A stretch of 64,000 nucleotides of DNA. It comes from CFX5 sp023384495. GTDB lineage: Bacteria > Chloroflexota > Anaerolineae > Caldilineales > Caldilineaceae. Position 1 is the first letter of the stretch, and every line of letters begins with the position of its first letter. The position numbers and the translations under genes are program-made. The stretch covers positions 1-64,000 of the forward strand of contig JASNZV010000007.1 of NCBI GenBank assembly GCA_048499455.1, in the 5' to 3' direction. Shown piece after piece: positions 16,070-24,368 of the stretch. The notes beneath the pieces were generated by a model. The model made no database searches, had not been told where the DNA came from, and saw only the letters and a list, made by a program, of their open reading frames with translations.

Positions 16070-17413
16070 CTATGCCTCCCCTGCTACAGTTGTTGCTCGC
16101 ATCGTCTCCCCCTCGGGCTGGCGTCGCATGTAGTGCGCCGACAAGACGCGATAGGCGTTGGACTGCATGGCAAAGAGCGTGATGACCAGCCCGATGACGC
16201 CGGCCAGAATAAAGACCAGGGCGATCCCCCGATCCACGCCAGTCCCAAACCAGTCGCCGATCAGCGCCACGCCCGCACCGGTGGTCATAAAGGGGATGAA
16301 GACCAGTTGGGCGATGGGGCCGATCAAAAAGGCGGTGACGGGCGAGGCCGCCTGTTCGACGCTCTGGGCAAAGCCAAAGATGCGTCCCTGCCGTTCAGGC
16401 GGGATCACCCGTTGCAGGATCGTCTGTTCGGCCGCTTCGACCACGGGCACCAGGCAGATCCAGATAAAGACGCCCACGGTCAACAAGACAATCGACGCCT
16501 GGATCGTAAAGAAAATGCAGATCACCCACATGGCGAGGTTGGCAAGGAAGATCAAACGCAGCGGGTTCTCTCCCAGCCCGCGACGGGCGACGAATAGACC
16601 GCCCAAGATAAAGCCCAGGCTCAAAAAGCCCCACAACGCGCCCCACACCTGCACAGAAACAAGCTCCAGACCGTACGGGTCCATCAATGCCATAAAGACG
16701 CCACCCAAGAAGTTGTTGAAGGTTTTGAAGAAGATCAGCCCAAAGAGCCCGGGCACAGCCCGGATGGCGCGGATCGAGCCGCGGATATCGATGCTCTGCG
16801 TTTGCGCCTCTGCCTGAGCAACTGTCTGGTTGGGAATCGCGAGCGTCCACAGATGCAGGACCACCACGAGCGTGACCAGGATCGCGCCGGCAAACATCCA
16901 GTGGAGGCCAAAAAAGCCGATCACCAACCCGCTCAAGATCGAAGCGACCAGAAAGGCGAAGCCATTGGCGCTGCCTACCAACCCGTTGGCCCGGTCTCGC
17001 TGCCCTTCGGGGATCATCACGGTGATGAGCGTCAGGAGCGCAATGCCGCGCAGGTTCCCCGCAATGGCCCCTGCAAGGGCCAGAAAAATCAGGACCCACA
17101 ACGCGGGGCTGGCCACATCACCAAAGGCAGCGGGGGGCGTCAAGACAAAAGCAAGCCAGGCCAGCGCAAACAAAACCAGCGAAGTAGAGCTGGACAGAAT
17201 CATCGCCACCTTCTTTGGATAGCGATCCACCAGCGAGCCGAGCAGAAAGCCCGAAAAGGCGACCGTCACGGTATAGACACCGGCCATGACCGAAGTGGCG
17301 ATCACCGAGCGGGTTTCCAGATAGACCCAAAAGGTGATGGCAAACCAGACAAAGGTATTGGTCACGGATGCCACCAGGGAATTGGCTAACGCGGCGTAAA
17401 AGAGTTTCGGCAT
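16070..17413 (-). CDS. MFS transporter (macrolide-efflux-like)
   Basis: 447 residues with about twelve hydrophobic segments. The N-terminus 'ALANSLVASVTNTFVWFAIT' and the loop 'GSLVDRYPKKVAM' (the MFS motif A position) fit MFS exporters of the MefA/NRE type. A second half starts near residue 215 after a charged loop ('AQAEAQTQSIDIRGSIR'). 'QTILQRVIPPERQGRIFGF' is the typical central motif of this subfamily. The drug or metabolite exported is unknown. It lies upstream of the SRPBCC and hydrolase genes, suggesting a small detoxification unit. Confidence 0.85.
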   Translation of the reverse strand: MPKLFYAALANSLVASVTNTFVWFAITFWVYLETRSVIATSVMAGVYTVTVAFSGFLLGSLVDRYPKKVAMILSSSTSLVLFALAWLAFVLTPPAAFGDVASPALWVLIFLALAGAIAGNLRGIALLTLITVMIPEGQRDRANGLVGSANGFAFLVASILSGLVIGFFGLHWMFAGAILVTLVVVLHLWTLAIPNQTVAQAEAQTQSIDIRGSIRAIRAVPGLFGLIFFKTFNNFLGGVFMALMDPYGLELVSVQVWGALWGFLSLGFILGGLFVARRGLGENPLRLIFLANLAMWVICIFFTIQASIVLLTVGVFIWICLVPVVEAAEQTILQRVIPPERQGRIFGFAQSVEQAASPVTAFLIGPIAQLVFIPFMTTGAGVALIGDWFGTGVDRGIALVFILAGVIGLVITLFAMQSNAYRVLSAHYMRRQPEGETMRATTVAGEA

Positions 17414-17642
17414 GCGTTTGTCCTCTATACTTTACTTTCGCTTTTGCAAAGTTGGAAGCCCGCTTCTCACAGCGAAACGTCGCCACAGCGACTTGATGTT
17501 CAGCGCCGGCGTCCAAAGGCGCCCCGGCTACTCACGGTCACGAATTGTATTCCTATTCAGTCGAATGCCATGCCCGTTTTCGAAGCAACCGCAGTGTAGC
17601 AAGCGCCCTACCGTTGCTTCCGCGCGTCGCCTATGATTGGAC

Positions 17643-18035
17643 TCACGCGGTTGCGGTTCTGGTGGCGTGCGGCGCAATTGGCTTCACCCGCCAGCGCATA
17701 TAGGCGACAAAACCGCATACCACAAACAGAAGCGCCGTGATAACCGCAGAATCGGTTTCATTTCGGATGAAGTGCAACACCGTGGCGCTGCCAACCACCA
17801 CCATCAAGCAGAGCGCAGTCAAAGAGATTACCCACGGCAAGATGCGCGTAAGGCCAGGAAGAATGAGGCCAACGGCAGCCATCAGTTCGGCCACGCCCAG
17901 AAATAGACGAAATCCCACGCCCAACTGTTCATTCATGATCTCCACCAGATCAGCCGGCGGGGAAACCAGCATCCACCCGTGGGCAGCAAAGGCCGCGGCG
18001 AGCAATACCTGCAAAACCCAGAGCACAATATTCAT
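17643..18035 (-). CDS. DoxX-like membrane protein
   Basis: 130 residues, four transmembrane segments, DoxX/DUF-type ('VLWVLQVLLAAAFAAHGWML', 'LFLGVAELMAAVGLILPGL'). The ATG at 18035 has AAAGGA upstream. An in-frame extension up to 18173 or 18182 exists only because six 16-base repeats (96 bases) keep the frame open; it is probably untranslated leader. A strong promoter with a palindromic operator lies at 18177-18223, and the divergent HxlR gene is the likely regulator (inference). Function is unknown; DoxX relatives are linked to redox stress. Confidence 0.8.
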   Translation of the reverse strand: MNIVLWVLQVLLAAAFAAHGWMLVSPPADLVEIMNEQLGVGFRLFLGVAELMAAVGLILPGLTRILPWVISLTALCLMVVVGSATVLHFIRNETDSAVITALLFVVCGFVAYMRWRVKPIAPHATRTATA

Positions 18036-18060
18036 TGGTCGATTTCCTTTATTTACCTTC

Positions 18061-18156
18061 TGCGTTGTCGAACAGATGCGTTGTCGAACAGATGCGTTGT
18101 CGAACAGATGCGTTGTCGAACAGATGCGTTGTCGAACAGATGCGTTGTCGAACAGA
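18061..18156. repeat. Six perfect 16-base tandem repeats in the doxX leader
   Basis: The unit TGCGTTGTCGAACAGA is repeated six times without a mismatch (18061, 18077, 18093, 18109, 18125, 18141). The array lies between the promoter and the chosen start codon of the DoxX gene. Because 16 is not a multiple of three, changes in copy number would shift any reading frame that crosses it. Confidence 0.95.
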
Positions 18157-18176
18157 GGGACGCCCAATCTCATATA

Positions 18177-18223
18177 GAACAAATGTTCTGATATAGTATA
18201 ACCATTTTACTTCAAAAAGTCAA
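18177..18223 (-). promoter_or_regulatory. Promoter and operator of the DoxX gene
   Basis: On the minus strand: -35 TTGACT (18218-18223), 17-base spacer, -10 TATACT (18195-18200), then GAACATTTGTTC (18177-18188), a near-perfect palindrome over the expected transcription start. The arrangement and several spacer bases match the promoter at 72-120, so both are probably under the same regulator. Confidence 0.7.
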
Positions 18224-18260
18224 GTATGAAAATCAAAGAATGAATTGTATACTGTTAGAC

Positions 18261-18288
18261 TTGAAGTGCGCCCGACATTGGGTATACT
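18261..18288 (+). promoter_or_regulatory. Promoter of the HxlR regulator, probably leaderless
   Basis: -35 TTGAAG (18261-18266), 16-base spacer, -10 TATACT (18283-18288). The ATG of the regulator is at 18296, only 7 bases after the -10 box, so the transcript would start at or next to the start codon. No ribosome binding site is present, which agrees. Confidence 0.55.
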
Positions 18289-18295
18289 AATTGTT

Positions 18296-19039
18296 ATGAA
18301 CAATCGTAGTTACAATCAGTTGTGTGGATTGGCCTATGCCCTCGATATGGTCGGTGATCGATGGACGCTGCTTGTGCTCCGAGAGCTGATCGCCGGCCCG
18401 CGCCGCTTTACCGATCTGCTTGCAGGTTTGCCCGGGATCAGCACCAATCTGCTCACCGAACGGCTCAAACGTTTGGAGCAACGCGGCCTTCTGCGTCGCC
18501 GCGCCTTAGCGCCACCGGCTGGCGCAACTGTCTATGAGTTGACCCCGCGGGGTCTTGGGCTTGAACAAACACTCCTGGAACTCGGCAAATGGGGGAGCCA
18601 ATTTGCGCCCTCCAATCCAGAAGGAGCCATCATTTTGCATTTGGGTTCCTATGCGTTGACGCCCAAGACCTTTTTCCGACCCGAATTGGCCGCCGGCATC
18701 AATGAGACCTATTCGCTACACGTGAGCGGCGAGACGCAACAGGTGCGCATTGCCAATGGCGCTATCACAGTGCAACAAGGCGAGTCGCCCCAGGCCGACA
18801 TGACCCTCTATACAGAAACGCCGATCTATTTGGGCTTGCTCCAAGGCCAGCTCGATCTCGATGCCGCAATGGCCGCGGGCCAGGTTCGTGTGGAGGGAAA
18901 TGTGGACGCGCTGCGTCGCTTTCTGACGATCTGCCGCATCCAGCCACTCTCCACGGCGCAGACCCGTAACGCAGCCTGCAGCGGAGCGGATTCGGTCGAT
19001 GTAGATCAGCCGCGCCTGACCGTCCCTACCTCACCATGA
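18296..19039 (+). CDS. HxlR-type winged-helix regulator with SCP2-like C-terminal domain
   Basis: 247 residues. The ATG at 18296 is chosen because the HxlR domain starts at once ('NNRSYNQLCGLAYALDMVGD') and the promoter ends 7 bases upstream. The N-terminal ~95 residues are a winged helix ('RWTLLVLRELIAGPRRF', 'GISTNLLTERLKRLEQRG'). The C-terminal half (about 130-225) resembles a sterol-carrier-like ligand domain ('ADMTLYTETPIYLGLLQG', 'GQVRVEGNVDALRRFL'). It is divergent from the DoxX/MFS run and lies 19 bases upstream of the GH3 gene, so it may control both; the ligand is unknown. Confidence 0.82.
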   Translation: MNNRSYNQLCGLAYALDMVGDRWTLLVLRELIAGPRRFTDLLAGLPGISTNLLTERLKRLEQRGLLRRRALAPPAGATVYELTPRGLGLEQTLLELGKWGSQFAPSNPEGAIILHLGSYALTPKTFFRPELAAGINETYSLHVSGETQQVRIANGAITVQQGESPQADMTLYTETPIYLGLLQGQLDLDAAMAAGQVRVEGNVDALRRFLTICRIQPLSTAQTRNAACSGADSVDVDQPRLTVPTSP

Positions 19040-19058
19040 TCCCAAAAGGAGCCTGAAG

Positions 19059-20894
19059 ATGCAGATGCCGACATCGTTGACCGCAGAGGGCGTCTCGGTT
19101 CGCGATTTGAACAAAAATGGGCGGCTCGATCCGTACGAAGACCCGCGCCGCCCGATCGAGGAGCGCGTTGAGGATTTGCTGGCGCAGATGACGCTGGCCG
19201 AGAAGGCGGGCCTCATGTTCCAAACCTTCGCCGCCTTTGTTTTTGACGATGGCGCCTCGCTGCTCGAAGGCGAGGTCGGCGAATCGCCCGCCGGGCAACT
19301 GGTCACTGGCAAGCTGATGAACCATTTCAACTTTCCAGGGATTCTGGAGCCGTCTAACGCTGCCGAATGGCAAAACCGCATGCAGGCGCTGGCGGAAGGT
19401 ACGCGGCTTGGCATCCCCATCACCTTTGCGACGGACCCGCGTCACGCCTTCTCCAACAACCCGGCGACCAGCGTGCGCGTGGGCAAGTTCTCGCAATGGC
19501 CCGAGCCGATTGGTCTGGCCGCCATTGGCGACCCTGCTGTGACTGAAGAATTTGCCGACATTGCCCGACAAGAGTATCTCGCCATTGGTATCCGGGTGGC
19601 GATCCACCCCATGGCCGACCTGGCCACCGAGCCGCGCTGGGCGCGCATCAACGGCGCCTTTGGCGAAGACGCCGCGCTCGCCGCCCGCCTGACCGCCGCC
19701 TATATTCGGGGCTTTCAGGGCGAACGGCTCGGCCCGCAGAGCGTGGCTTGCATGACCAAACACTTCCCTGGCGGCGGCCCGCAAAAAGATGGCGAAGACC
19801 CGCACTTCCCCTATGGCAAAGAGCAAGTCTACCCGGGTGATAATTTCAGCTACCACCTGATCCCCTTTGAGGCCGCCTTTGCCGCGGGCACGGCGCAAAT
19901 CATGCCCTATTATGGCATGCCGGTAGGTCTGGGGTACGAAGAGGTTGGCTTTGGTTTCAACAAGGCGATCATCACCGAGCTCTTGCGCGGCAAATATGGC
20001 TTTGATGGCGTCGTCTGCACCGACTATGGAATGGTGCACGACAAAGTGATCCGCGGCGAGAAGGTCGAGGCCACGGCCTGGGGCGTCGAACACCTGACCC
20101 CGAGCGAGCGAGTCCACAAGATTTTGGATGCCGGGTGCGACATTCTGGGCGGCGAAACCTGCCCCGAGCTGATTGTCGAATTGGTCGAGCGTGGCGTGGT
20201 CAGCGAGGCGCGGATCGATGAATCGGCGCGCCGCATTCTGCGAGAGAAGTTTCGGCTTGGCCTCTTCGACAACCCCTATGTCGACCCGGCGGCGGCGCAA
20301 ACGCTCGTGGGCAATCAACAGTTTCGGGCTGCCGGCGCACTGGCCCAACGCAAAGCCATCGTGCTGCTCAAGAACGGGCGCGCCGACGATACGCCCGTTC
20401 TACCCTTGCGCGGGCGGCCCAAGCTCTATGTAGAGAAGCTGGCCGCTGAGGTTGCCGGGCGCTATGGTGAGGTTGTCGCTGATATCGAGGCCGCCGACTG
20501 GGTCATCCTCCGCCTGGAGACGCCCTACCAACCGCGCGATGGCAATTTCTTGGAGCGCATGTTTCACGCCGGCGACTTGGATTTCAAAGGCGAGGAGAAG
20601 GCGCGCATTCTAGGTTTGTTGCAACAAAAACCGACGATTGTCGTAATCCATTTGGACCGGCCGGCGGTGATCCCAGAGATTGCCGCCCAGTCCGTCGCCC
20701 TCTTGGGTGAATTTGGGGCCAGCGACGAGGCAGTGCTCGATGTGATCTTTGGCCATTTTGCGCCGGTGGGCAACTTGCCCTTTGAACTGCCCTCATCTAT
20801 GGAGGCAGTACGCCAACAGCACCCCGATCTCCCCTATGACTCGGCGAACCCGCTCTTTTGCTTTGGCGCCGGTCTCCGCTATGGGGAAACGTAG
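19059..20894 (+). CDS. Glycoside hydrolase family 3 beta-glucosidase-like enzyme
   Basis: 611 residues, no signal peptide. The ATG has AAAAGGAG upstream. The GH3 N-terminal barrel shows 'RVEDLLAQMTLAEKAG', 'ACMTKHFPGGGPQKDG' (KHF motif) and 'GVVCTDYGM', whose Asp is the expected nucleophile. The second domain ends with 'PFELPSSMEAV' and is shorter than in many GH3 enzymes. The likely activity is removal of beta-linked glucose or xylose from oligosaccharides in the cytoplasm. It directly follows the HxlR regulator; a stem-loop terminator overlaps its stop codon. Confidence 0.88.
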   Translation: MQMPTSLTAEGVSVRDLNKNGRLDPYEDPRRPIEERVEDLLAQMTLAEKAGLMFQTFAAFVFDDGASLLEGEVGESPAGQLVTGKLMNHFNFPGILEPSNAAEWQNRMQALAEGTRLGIPITFATDPRHAFSNNPATSVRVGKFSQWPEPIGLAAIGDPAVTEEFADIARQEYLAIGIRVAIHPMADLATEPRWARINGAFGEDAALAARLTAAYIRGFQGERLGPQSVACMTKHFPGGGPQKDGEDPHFPYGKEQVYPGDNFSYHLIPFEAAFAAGTAQIMPYYGMPVGLGYEEVGFGFNKAIITELLRGKYGFDGVVCTDYGMVHDKVIRGEKVEATAWGVEHLTPSERVHKILDAGCDILGGETCPELIVELVERGVVSEARIDESARRILREKFRLGLFDNPYVDPAAAQTLVGNQQFRAAGALAQRKAIVLLKNGRADDTPVLPLRGRPKLYVEKLAAEVAGRYGEVVADIEAADWVILRLETPYQPRDGNFLERMFHAGDLDFKGEEKARILGLLQQKPTIVVIHLDRPAVIPEIAAQSVALLGEFGASDEAVLDVIFGHFAPVGNLPFELPSSMEAVRQQHPDLPYDSANPLFCFGAGLRYGET

Positions 20895-20918
20895 GCGCGG
20901 GTTTCCGCGCCTACGTTT
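20887..20918 (+). terminator. Rho-independent terminator after the GH3 gene
   Basis: Arms CGTAGGCGCGG (20890-20900) and CCGCGCCTACG (20905-20915) pair perfectly around GTTT and are followed by TTTTC; flanking A/T pairs extend the stem. The GH3 stop codon lies inside the left arm. Confidence 0.8.
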
Positions 20919-20946
20919 TCACAAAATCTACCTGTTCTCTCGGTAA

Positions 20947-20981
20947 GCCCAATTTTATCCATTTGATGGACAAAGTTGGGC
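20947..20981 (-). terminator. Hairpin at the end of the multicopper oxidase gene
   Basis: The arms (20947-20962 and 20966-20981) GCCCAATTTTATCCAT and ATGGACAAAGTTGGGC pair with two mismatches around a 3-base loop. It lies at the 3' end of the leftward multicopper oxidase gene, opposite the GH3 terminator. No long T-run follows. Confidence 0.5.
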
Positions 20982-22495
20982 TAGTGATGATGAGGATGTG
21001 CTGCGTTGATTTGACCGGATAGCGCTCCTTCCGCCCCTGGCGCAACTACGACAAACTGCCCCATCATGCCCTGATCTTCATGCCAGAGCAGATGACAGTG
21101 ATACATGTACGGCATCGTCGCGTCGACGTAATCGCTAAAACGCATGATTGTGCGATATCGAGCGCGCGGGCGTAGATAAATGGTGTCTTTCCACCCGGCC
21201 AGTTCGGGCGGCGGCAGGCTGCCATCGATATCCAAAATTTGAAACTGCACATCGTGGATATGAAAGTTGTGAGGGTAAAGATTTTGGTTGAACAGCTCCC
21301 AGATTTCGGTTGTGTCCACCGTCACAATTTCATCAATGCGCCGCATGTCCATGCGCCGGTTGTTGATTTTGCGCCCATCTAGCCGAAATATACGGCTGCG
21401 AACGGCGTCCCGCTCGTGTAATCGTTCGCTGGGCGCCAACGTGGCGGGCAAGGCCGGGGATGGGCGTAGCTGCGCGGCGGCGCGCAACTGCAAAAGGTCA
21501 AACGAATCCTGACCGCCATACGCACCGGCAAGCGCCGCCACCGTGCCCAGTTCCGGCGGATAGGAGCGCAGGCTCACTGTTTCGTTGGGTTGGAGTTTGA
21601 CGACAATCTCGGCGCGTTCGCCCGGCGAGAGTTGGATTCGGTTGGTCTCATAGGGCGCATCAAGCAGCCCACCATCGGTGGCGATCAGCGCAAAATCACG
21701 CTTCTCGTCAAAGCCAAAATTGTAGATGCGTGCGGTTGATCCATTGAGAATCCGTAATCGAACGCGCTCGGTGGTGGCCTCGAAATAGGGCGCATACACG
21801 CCGTTGATCAGGATCGTATCGCCGAGTAATCCGGTTTCGGCCCGCTCGCCCATGCGAAGCCGCCCGGCTCGATTGAGCCGTTTGTCTTGCACAATCACCG
21901 GGATGTCATCAACGCCGTAGGTTGCGGGCAAAGATAGCCCCTCGCTGATCTCGTCATCGACAATAAATAGGCCCGCCAGCCCCTGATACACATGCCGCTC
22001 TGTCTCGCCATGTGGGTGGGGGTGATACCAGAGGGTGGCCGCCGGCTGGTTGACCCGCCAGTGTGGCCGCCAACTTTCCCCCGCTCGCACTGGCTGATGC
22101 GGCCCGCCATCCATCATCGCGGGCAGGTGCATTCCATGCCAGTGAACGCTCGTTGTTTCGCGCAAGGCATTGCGAACGTGGATGAAGACCTCCTCGCCAC
22201 GACGCGCCCGCAAGGTTGGCCCCAAGAAGGGGCCATTGAAACCCCACGTTTCGCTTATCTGGCCGGGCAAAAGGGTGCTTTCGCCTCGCTGCGCCACCAG
22301 CTCGAAGTGGCGTTGGTCACCCTGCACCGTGGCGGCGGCCAGCGGCGGGATCGCCAGCGGGTTGGCAAAGTCGAGCAGCCCACCACCTTGCCGATTTCCC
22401 GAACGCGCCCCGCCGCAACCAGCCCAGATCATGCTCATGCCAACGGCGCCCAACAGCACGCTGCGGCGAGTAAATCGCCTTTGCTCATTTGTCAT
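20981..22495 (-). CDS. Multicopper oxidase with Tat signal
   Basis: 504 residues. The ATG at 22495 places the twin-arginine motif FTRRSVLLG near the N-terminus, followed by a hydrophobic stretch and a Cys (WAGCGG), so export by Tat and perhaps lipid anchoring. Copper ligands are visible in order: 'SVHWHGMHLP', 'WYHPHPHGET', 'PHNFHIHDVQF' and 'MYHCHLLWHEDQGMM', the last with the type 1 His-Cys-His and axial Met. The layout fits SufI/CotA/bilirubin-oxidase-like enzymes that oxidise phenols, bilirubin or metals with O2. It follows the small membrane protein gene by 73 bases. Confidence 0.9.
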   Translation of the reverse strand: MTNEQRRFTRRSVLLGAVGMSMIWAGCGGARSGNRQGGGLLDFANPLAIPPLAAATVQGDQRHFELVAQRGESTLLPGQISETWGFNGPFLGPTLRARRGEEVFIHVRNALRETTSVHWHGMHLPAMMDGGPHQPVRAGESWRPHWRVNQPAATLWYHPHPHGETERHVYQGLAGLFIVDDEISEGLSLPATYGVDDIPVIVQDKRLNRAGRLRMGERAETGLLGDTILINGVYAPYFEATTERVRLRILNGSTARIYNFGFDEKRDFALIATDGGLLDAPYETNRIQLSPGERAEIVVKLQPNETVSLRSYPPELGTVAALAGAYGGQDSFDLLQLRAAAQLRPSPALPATLAPSERLHERDAVRSRIFRLDGRKINNRRMDMRRIDEIVTVDTTEIWELFNQNLYPHNFHIHDVQFQILDIDGSLPPPELAGWKDTIYLRPRARYRTIMRFSDYVDATMPYMYHCHLLWHEDQGMMGQFVVVAPGAEGALSGQINAAHPHHH

Positions 22496-22568
22496 CTGTT
22501 TTACTGTTCCTCTTGACTGCGCTTGCTTTGAACACACGCTTCAAGCTTGTCCGTCTTGTCAGCCGCCA

Positions 22569-22985
22569 TCACTCAGATATGCTGGGGGTTGCGCCGAAAC
22601 CCAGCAGCTTTTGCAGTAGCAGGGCCAGGCTCCCCGTCAGCGCGCCCCAGAACGCATTGGTGAGCAACACCGCAAGCGTGGCGAAGGGATTGGTCACCGG
22701 GCCTGCCCACGCGCCCATATGCACGGGCGCGAGGATGGCGCTGATCAAGATGGCGAAAAAGCCATAGGCTACGCCGGCGCCCATCAACGTCAACACGGGC
22801 TGGCGCACGCGTCCAAACACAGCAATCGCCAGCCAGGCGAGCGAGATCAGCCCGCTTACCAAAAGTGGGCCGGCCGGTCGCCCCAATCCATCCATCCACC
22901 CGACGATGCTCAAGAAAGGGCGCACCAGCGCCAGCGCGCCCATGCCCATGATGAGCGGCCACTGTAGCTGCTCGATCTTGTTCAT
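22569..22985 (-). CDS. Small four-helix membrane protein, unknown
   Basis: 138 residues. The ATG at 22985 is chosen because it starts just before the first hydrophobic segment and has GGAG nearby (AAGGAGCAACGG before the ATG); the long upstream extension is low-complexity and antisense-like. Four hydrophobic segments are visible ('WPLIMGMGALALVRPFL', 'LLVSGLISLAWLAIAVF', 'AGVAYGFFAILISAILA', 'ATLAVLLTNAFWGALTG'). I do not recognise a family. It is divergent from the histidine kinase and precedes the multicopper oxidase in the same direction. Confidence 0.65.
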   Translation of the reverse strand: MNKIEQLQWPLIMGMGALALVRPFLSIVGWMDGLGRPAGPLLVSGLISLAWLAIAVFGRVRQPVLTLMGAGVAYGFFAILISAILAPVHMGAWAGPVTNPFATLAVLLTNAFWGALTGSLALLLQKLLGFGATPSISE

Positions 22986-23149
22986 CCGTTGCTCCTTCCG
23001 CATAGGCTTGCATCGAAGCCACCTTTTGCATGGCTTGATCCTACAGCCGGCGCACCATTTGCGCATCAGGCTCAGGGCGACTCTTCGGGTCGTCAATTGT
23101 TGATAGCCCGCTACCCCGCCAGGAGACAAAGCGCATCGCCCGCAATGGG

Positions 23150-23178
23150 TAGACAGTTCGAGCGATCCGCTGTACACT
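23150..23178 (+). promoter_or_regulatory. Promoter of the sensor kinase, probably leaderless
   Basis: -35 TAGACA (23150-23155), 17-base spacer, -10 TACACT (23173-23178). The ATG at 23185 is the seventh base after the -10 box, at the expected transcription start. No ribosome binding site is seen. This favours ATG 23185 over the GTG at 23179. Confidence 0.5.
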
Positions 23179-23184
23179 GTGGGC

Positions 23185-24366
23185 ATGCAACGACCCACCG
23201 ATTCAGCGATCCCCGCAACAGAGACAGAACATCCCCCAGCCTGGGTGCTGGATCTCCTGTTGGGCATCGCCGTTACCCTGGTCATCGCCCTCGTGATCAG
23301 CGCCGAGTATGGCGGGCAACAGGGGCCTGATCTGCTGGCCTATCTCTTTGCGTGTGGGTTTGGGGTGCTGATGTTGGCGCGGCGCCGCTACCCCGTACTC
23401 ATCCTCGTGATCACTATGTTCTTGCTGTTTGCCTATTACACGCTGGGCTATCCCGCCATTGGGCTGGCTGTGCCGGTAGCCGCCGCGCTCTATTCGGCGG
23501 CTGAGCAGGGCCACATGACCGCCGCCGTGGTCGTCGGCCTCTTGCTGATCATTGTCTCGACCTATTTTCGGCTTGACGAAGTCGAATCACTGGCCTACCT
23601 TTTGGTCTACGAACTTGTCTCAACGGTGGCGTTGATGGCTGCCGCCGTGGCCCTGGGGGACGGCGCCCGCACCCGCCGCGCCCTACGCGCCGAACAAGTG
23701 CAGACAGCCCGGCTAATCGAGCAGGAACATGCCTTGCGCGCTGAGCAGCGCGTGCAGGCGGAACGGATGCGCGTGGCGCGCGACCTGCACGATACAATCG
23801 GCCACAGCATCTCAGTGATCTCACTACACGCAGACGTAGCCCGCGAGGCGATCTGCAGAGACGAGGACCAGGCCCGCCAGGCGTTGGCCCAGATCCGGGC
23901 GACCACTTCTGAAGCGATGCGCGAGCTGCGCGCCACCGTCAAAGTGCTGCGCAACCCGACCACAGAGGGGCCAGAAAACAGCATTGCCTCGCTCGCCAAC
24001 CTCCATGGCCTGATCACGCATACAAGGGCGAGCGGGTTGCAAGTTGCTGTGCATGTAACGGGCGATCTGGCCTCGCTGCCTGCTACGGTGGACACTGCCA
24101 CTTATCGCATTGTGCAGGAGGCATTGACCAACATCATGCGGCATGCCCAGGCCACCCAAGCGGAGTTGACCCTTGCGGTGGATGGCCAGACGCTGCGCCT
24201 ACGGGTCAGCGACAATGGCCGCGCTACTCCCAACGCCATCACGCCGGGCAGCGGCATCACCGGGATGCGCGAGCGCGCCCGATTGTTGGGGGGCGCACTC
24301 ATCGCGCAGCCGCAGCCCGATGGCGGTTTTGCCGTCACGGCGTCGATTCCGCTTGAGGAGGCTTAA
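23185..24366 (+). CDS. NarL/DesK-type sensor histidine kinase
   Basis: About 393 residues. Five or so membrane segments fill residues 15-155 ('WVLDLLLGIAVTLVIALVI', 'FGVLMLARRRYPVLILVI' and others). A coiled linker follows ('QTARLIEQEHALRAEQRVQ'), then the HisKA_3 box 'VARDLHDTIGHSISVISLHA' with the phosphorylated His, and a HATPase domain with 'ALTNIMRHAQATQAEL', 'LRVSDNGRATPN' and 'GSGITGMRERARLLGG'. It is paired with the response regulator starting 2 bases after its stop. The stimulus is unknown; sensing may occur in the membrane, as in DesK. Confidence 0.92.
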   Translation: MQRPTDSAIPATETEHPPAWVLDLLLGIAVTLVIALVISAEYGGQQGPDLLAYLFACGFGVLMLARRRYPVLILVITMFLLFAYYTLGYPAIGLAVPVAAALYSAAEQGHMTAAVVVGLLLIIVSTYFRLDEVESLAYLLVYELVSTVALMAAAVALGDGARTRRALRAEQVQTARLIEQEHALRAEQRVQAERMRVARDLHDTIGHSISVISLHADVAREAICRDEDQARQALAQIRATTSEAMRELRATVKVLRNPTTEGPENSIASLANLHGLITHTRASGLQVAVHVTGDLASLPATVDTATYRIVQEALTNIMRHAQATQAELTLAVDGQTLRLRVSDNGRATPNAITPGSGITGMRERARLLGGALIAQPQPDGGFAVTASIPLEEA

Positions 24367-24368
24367 CC

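Noticed and set aside
18061..18156. CRISPR array
   Set aside because: The repeats are directly adjacent without spacers and only 16 bases long; no cas genes are present.
18036..18182. N-terminal extension of DoxX as the real start
   Set aside because: It translates the 16-base repeats, has no ribosome site, and the ATG at 18035 has AAAGGA; kept only as a possible phase-switch finding.
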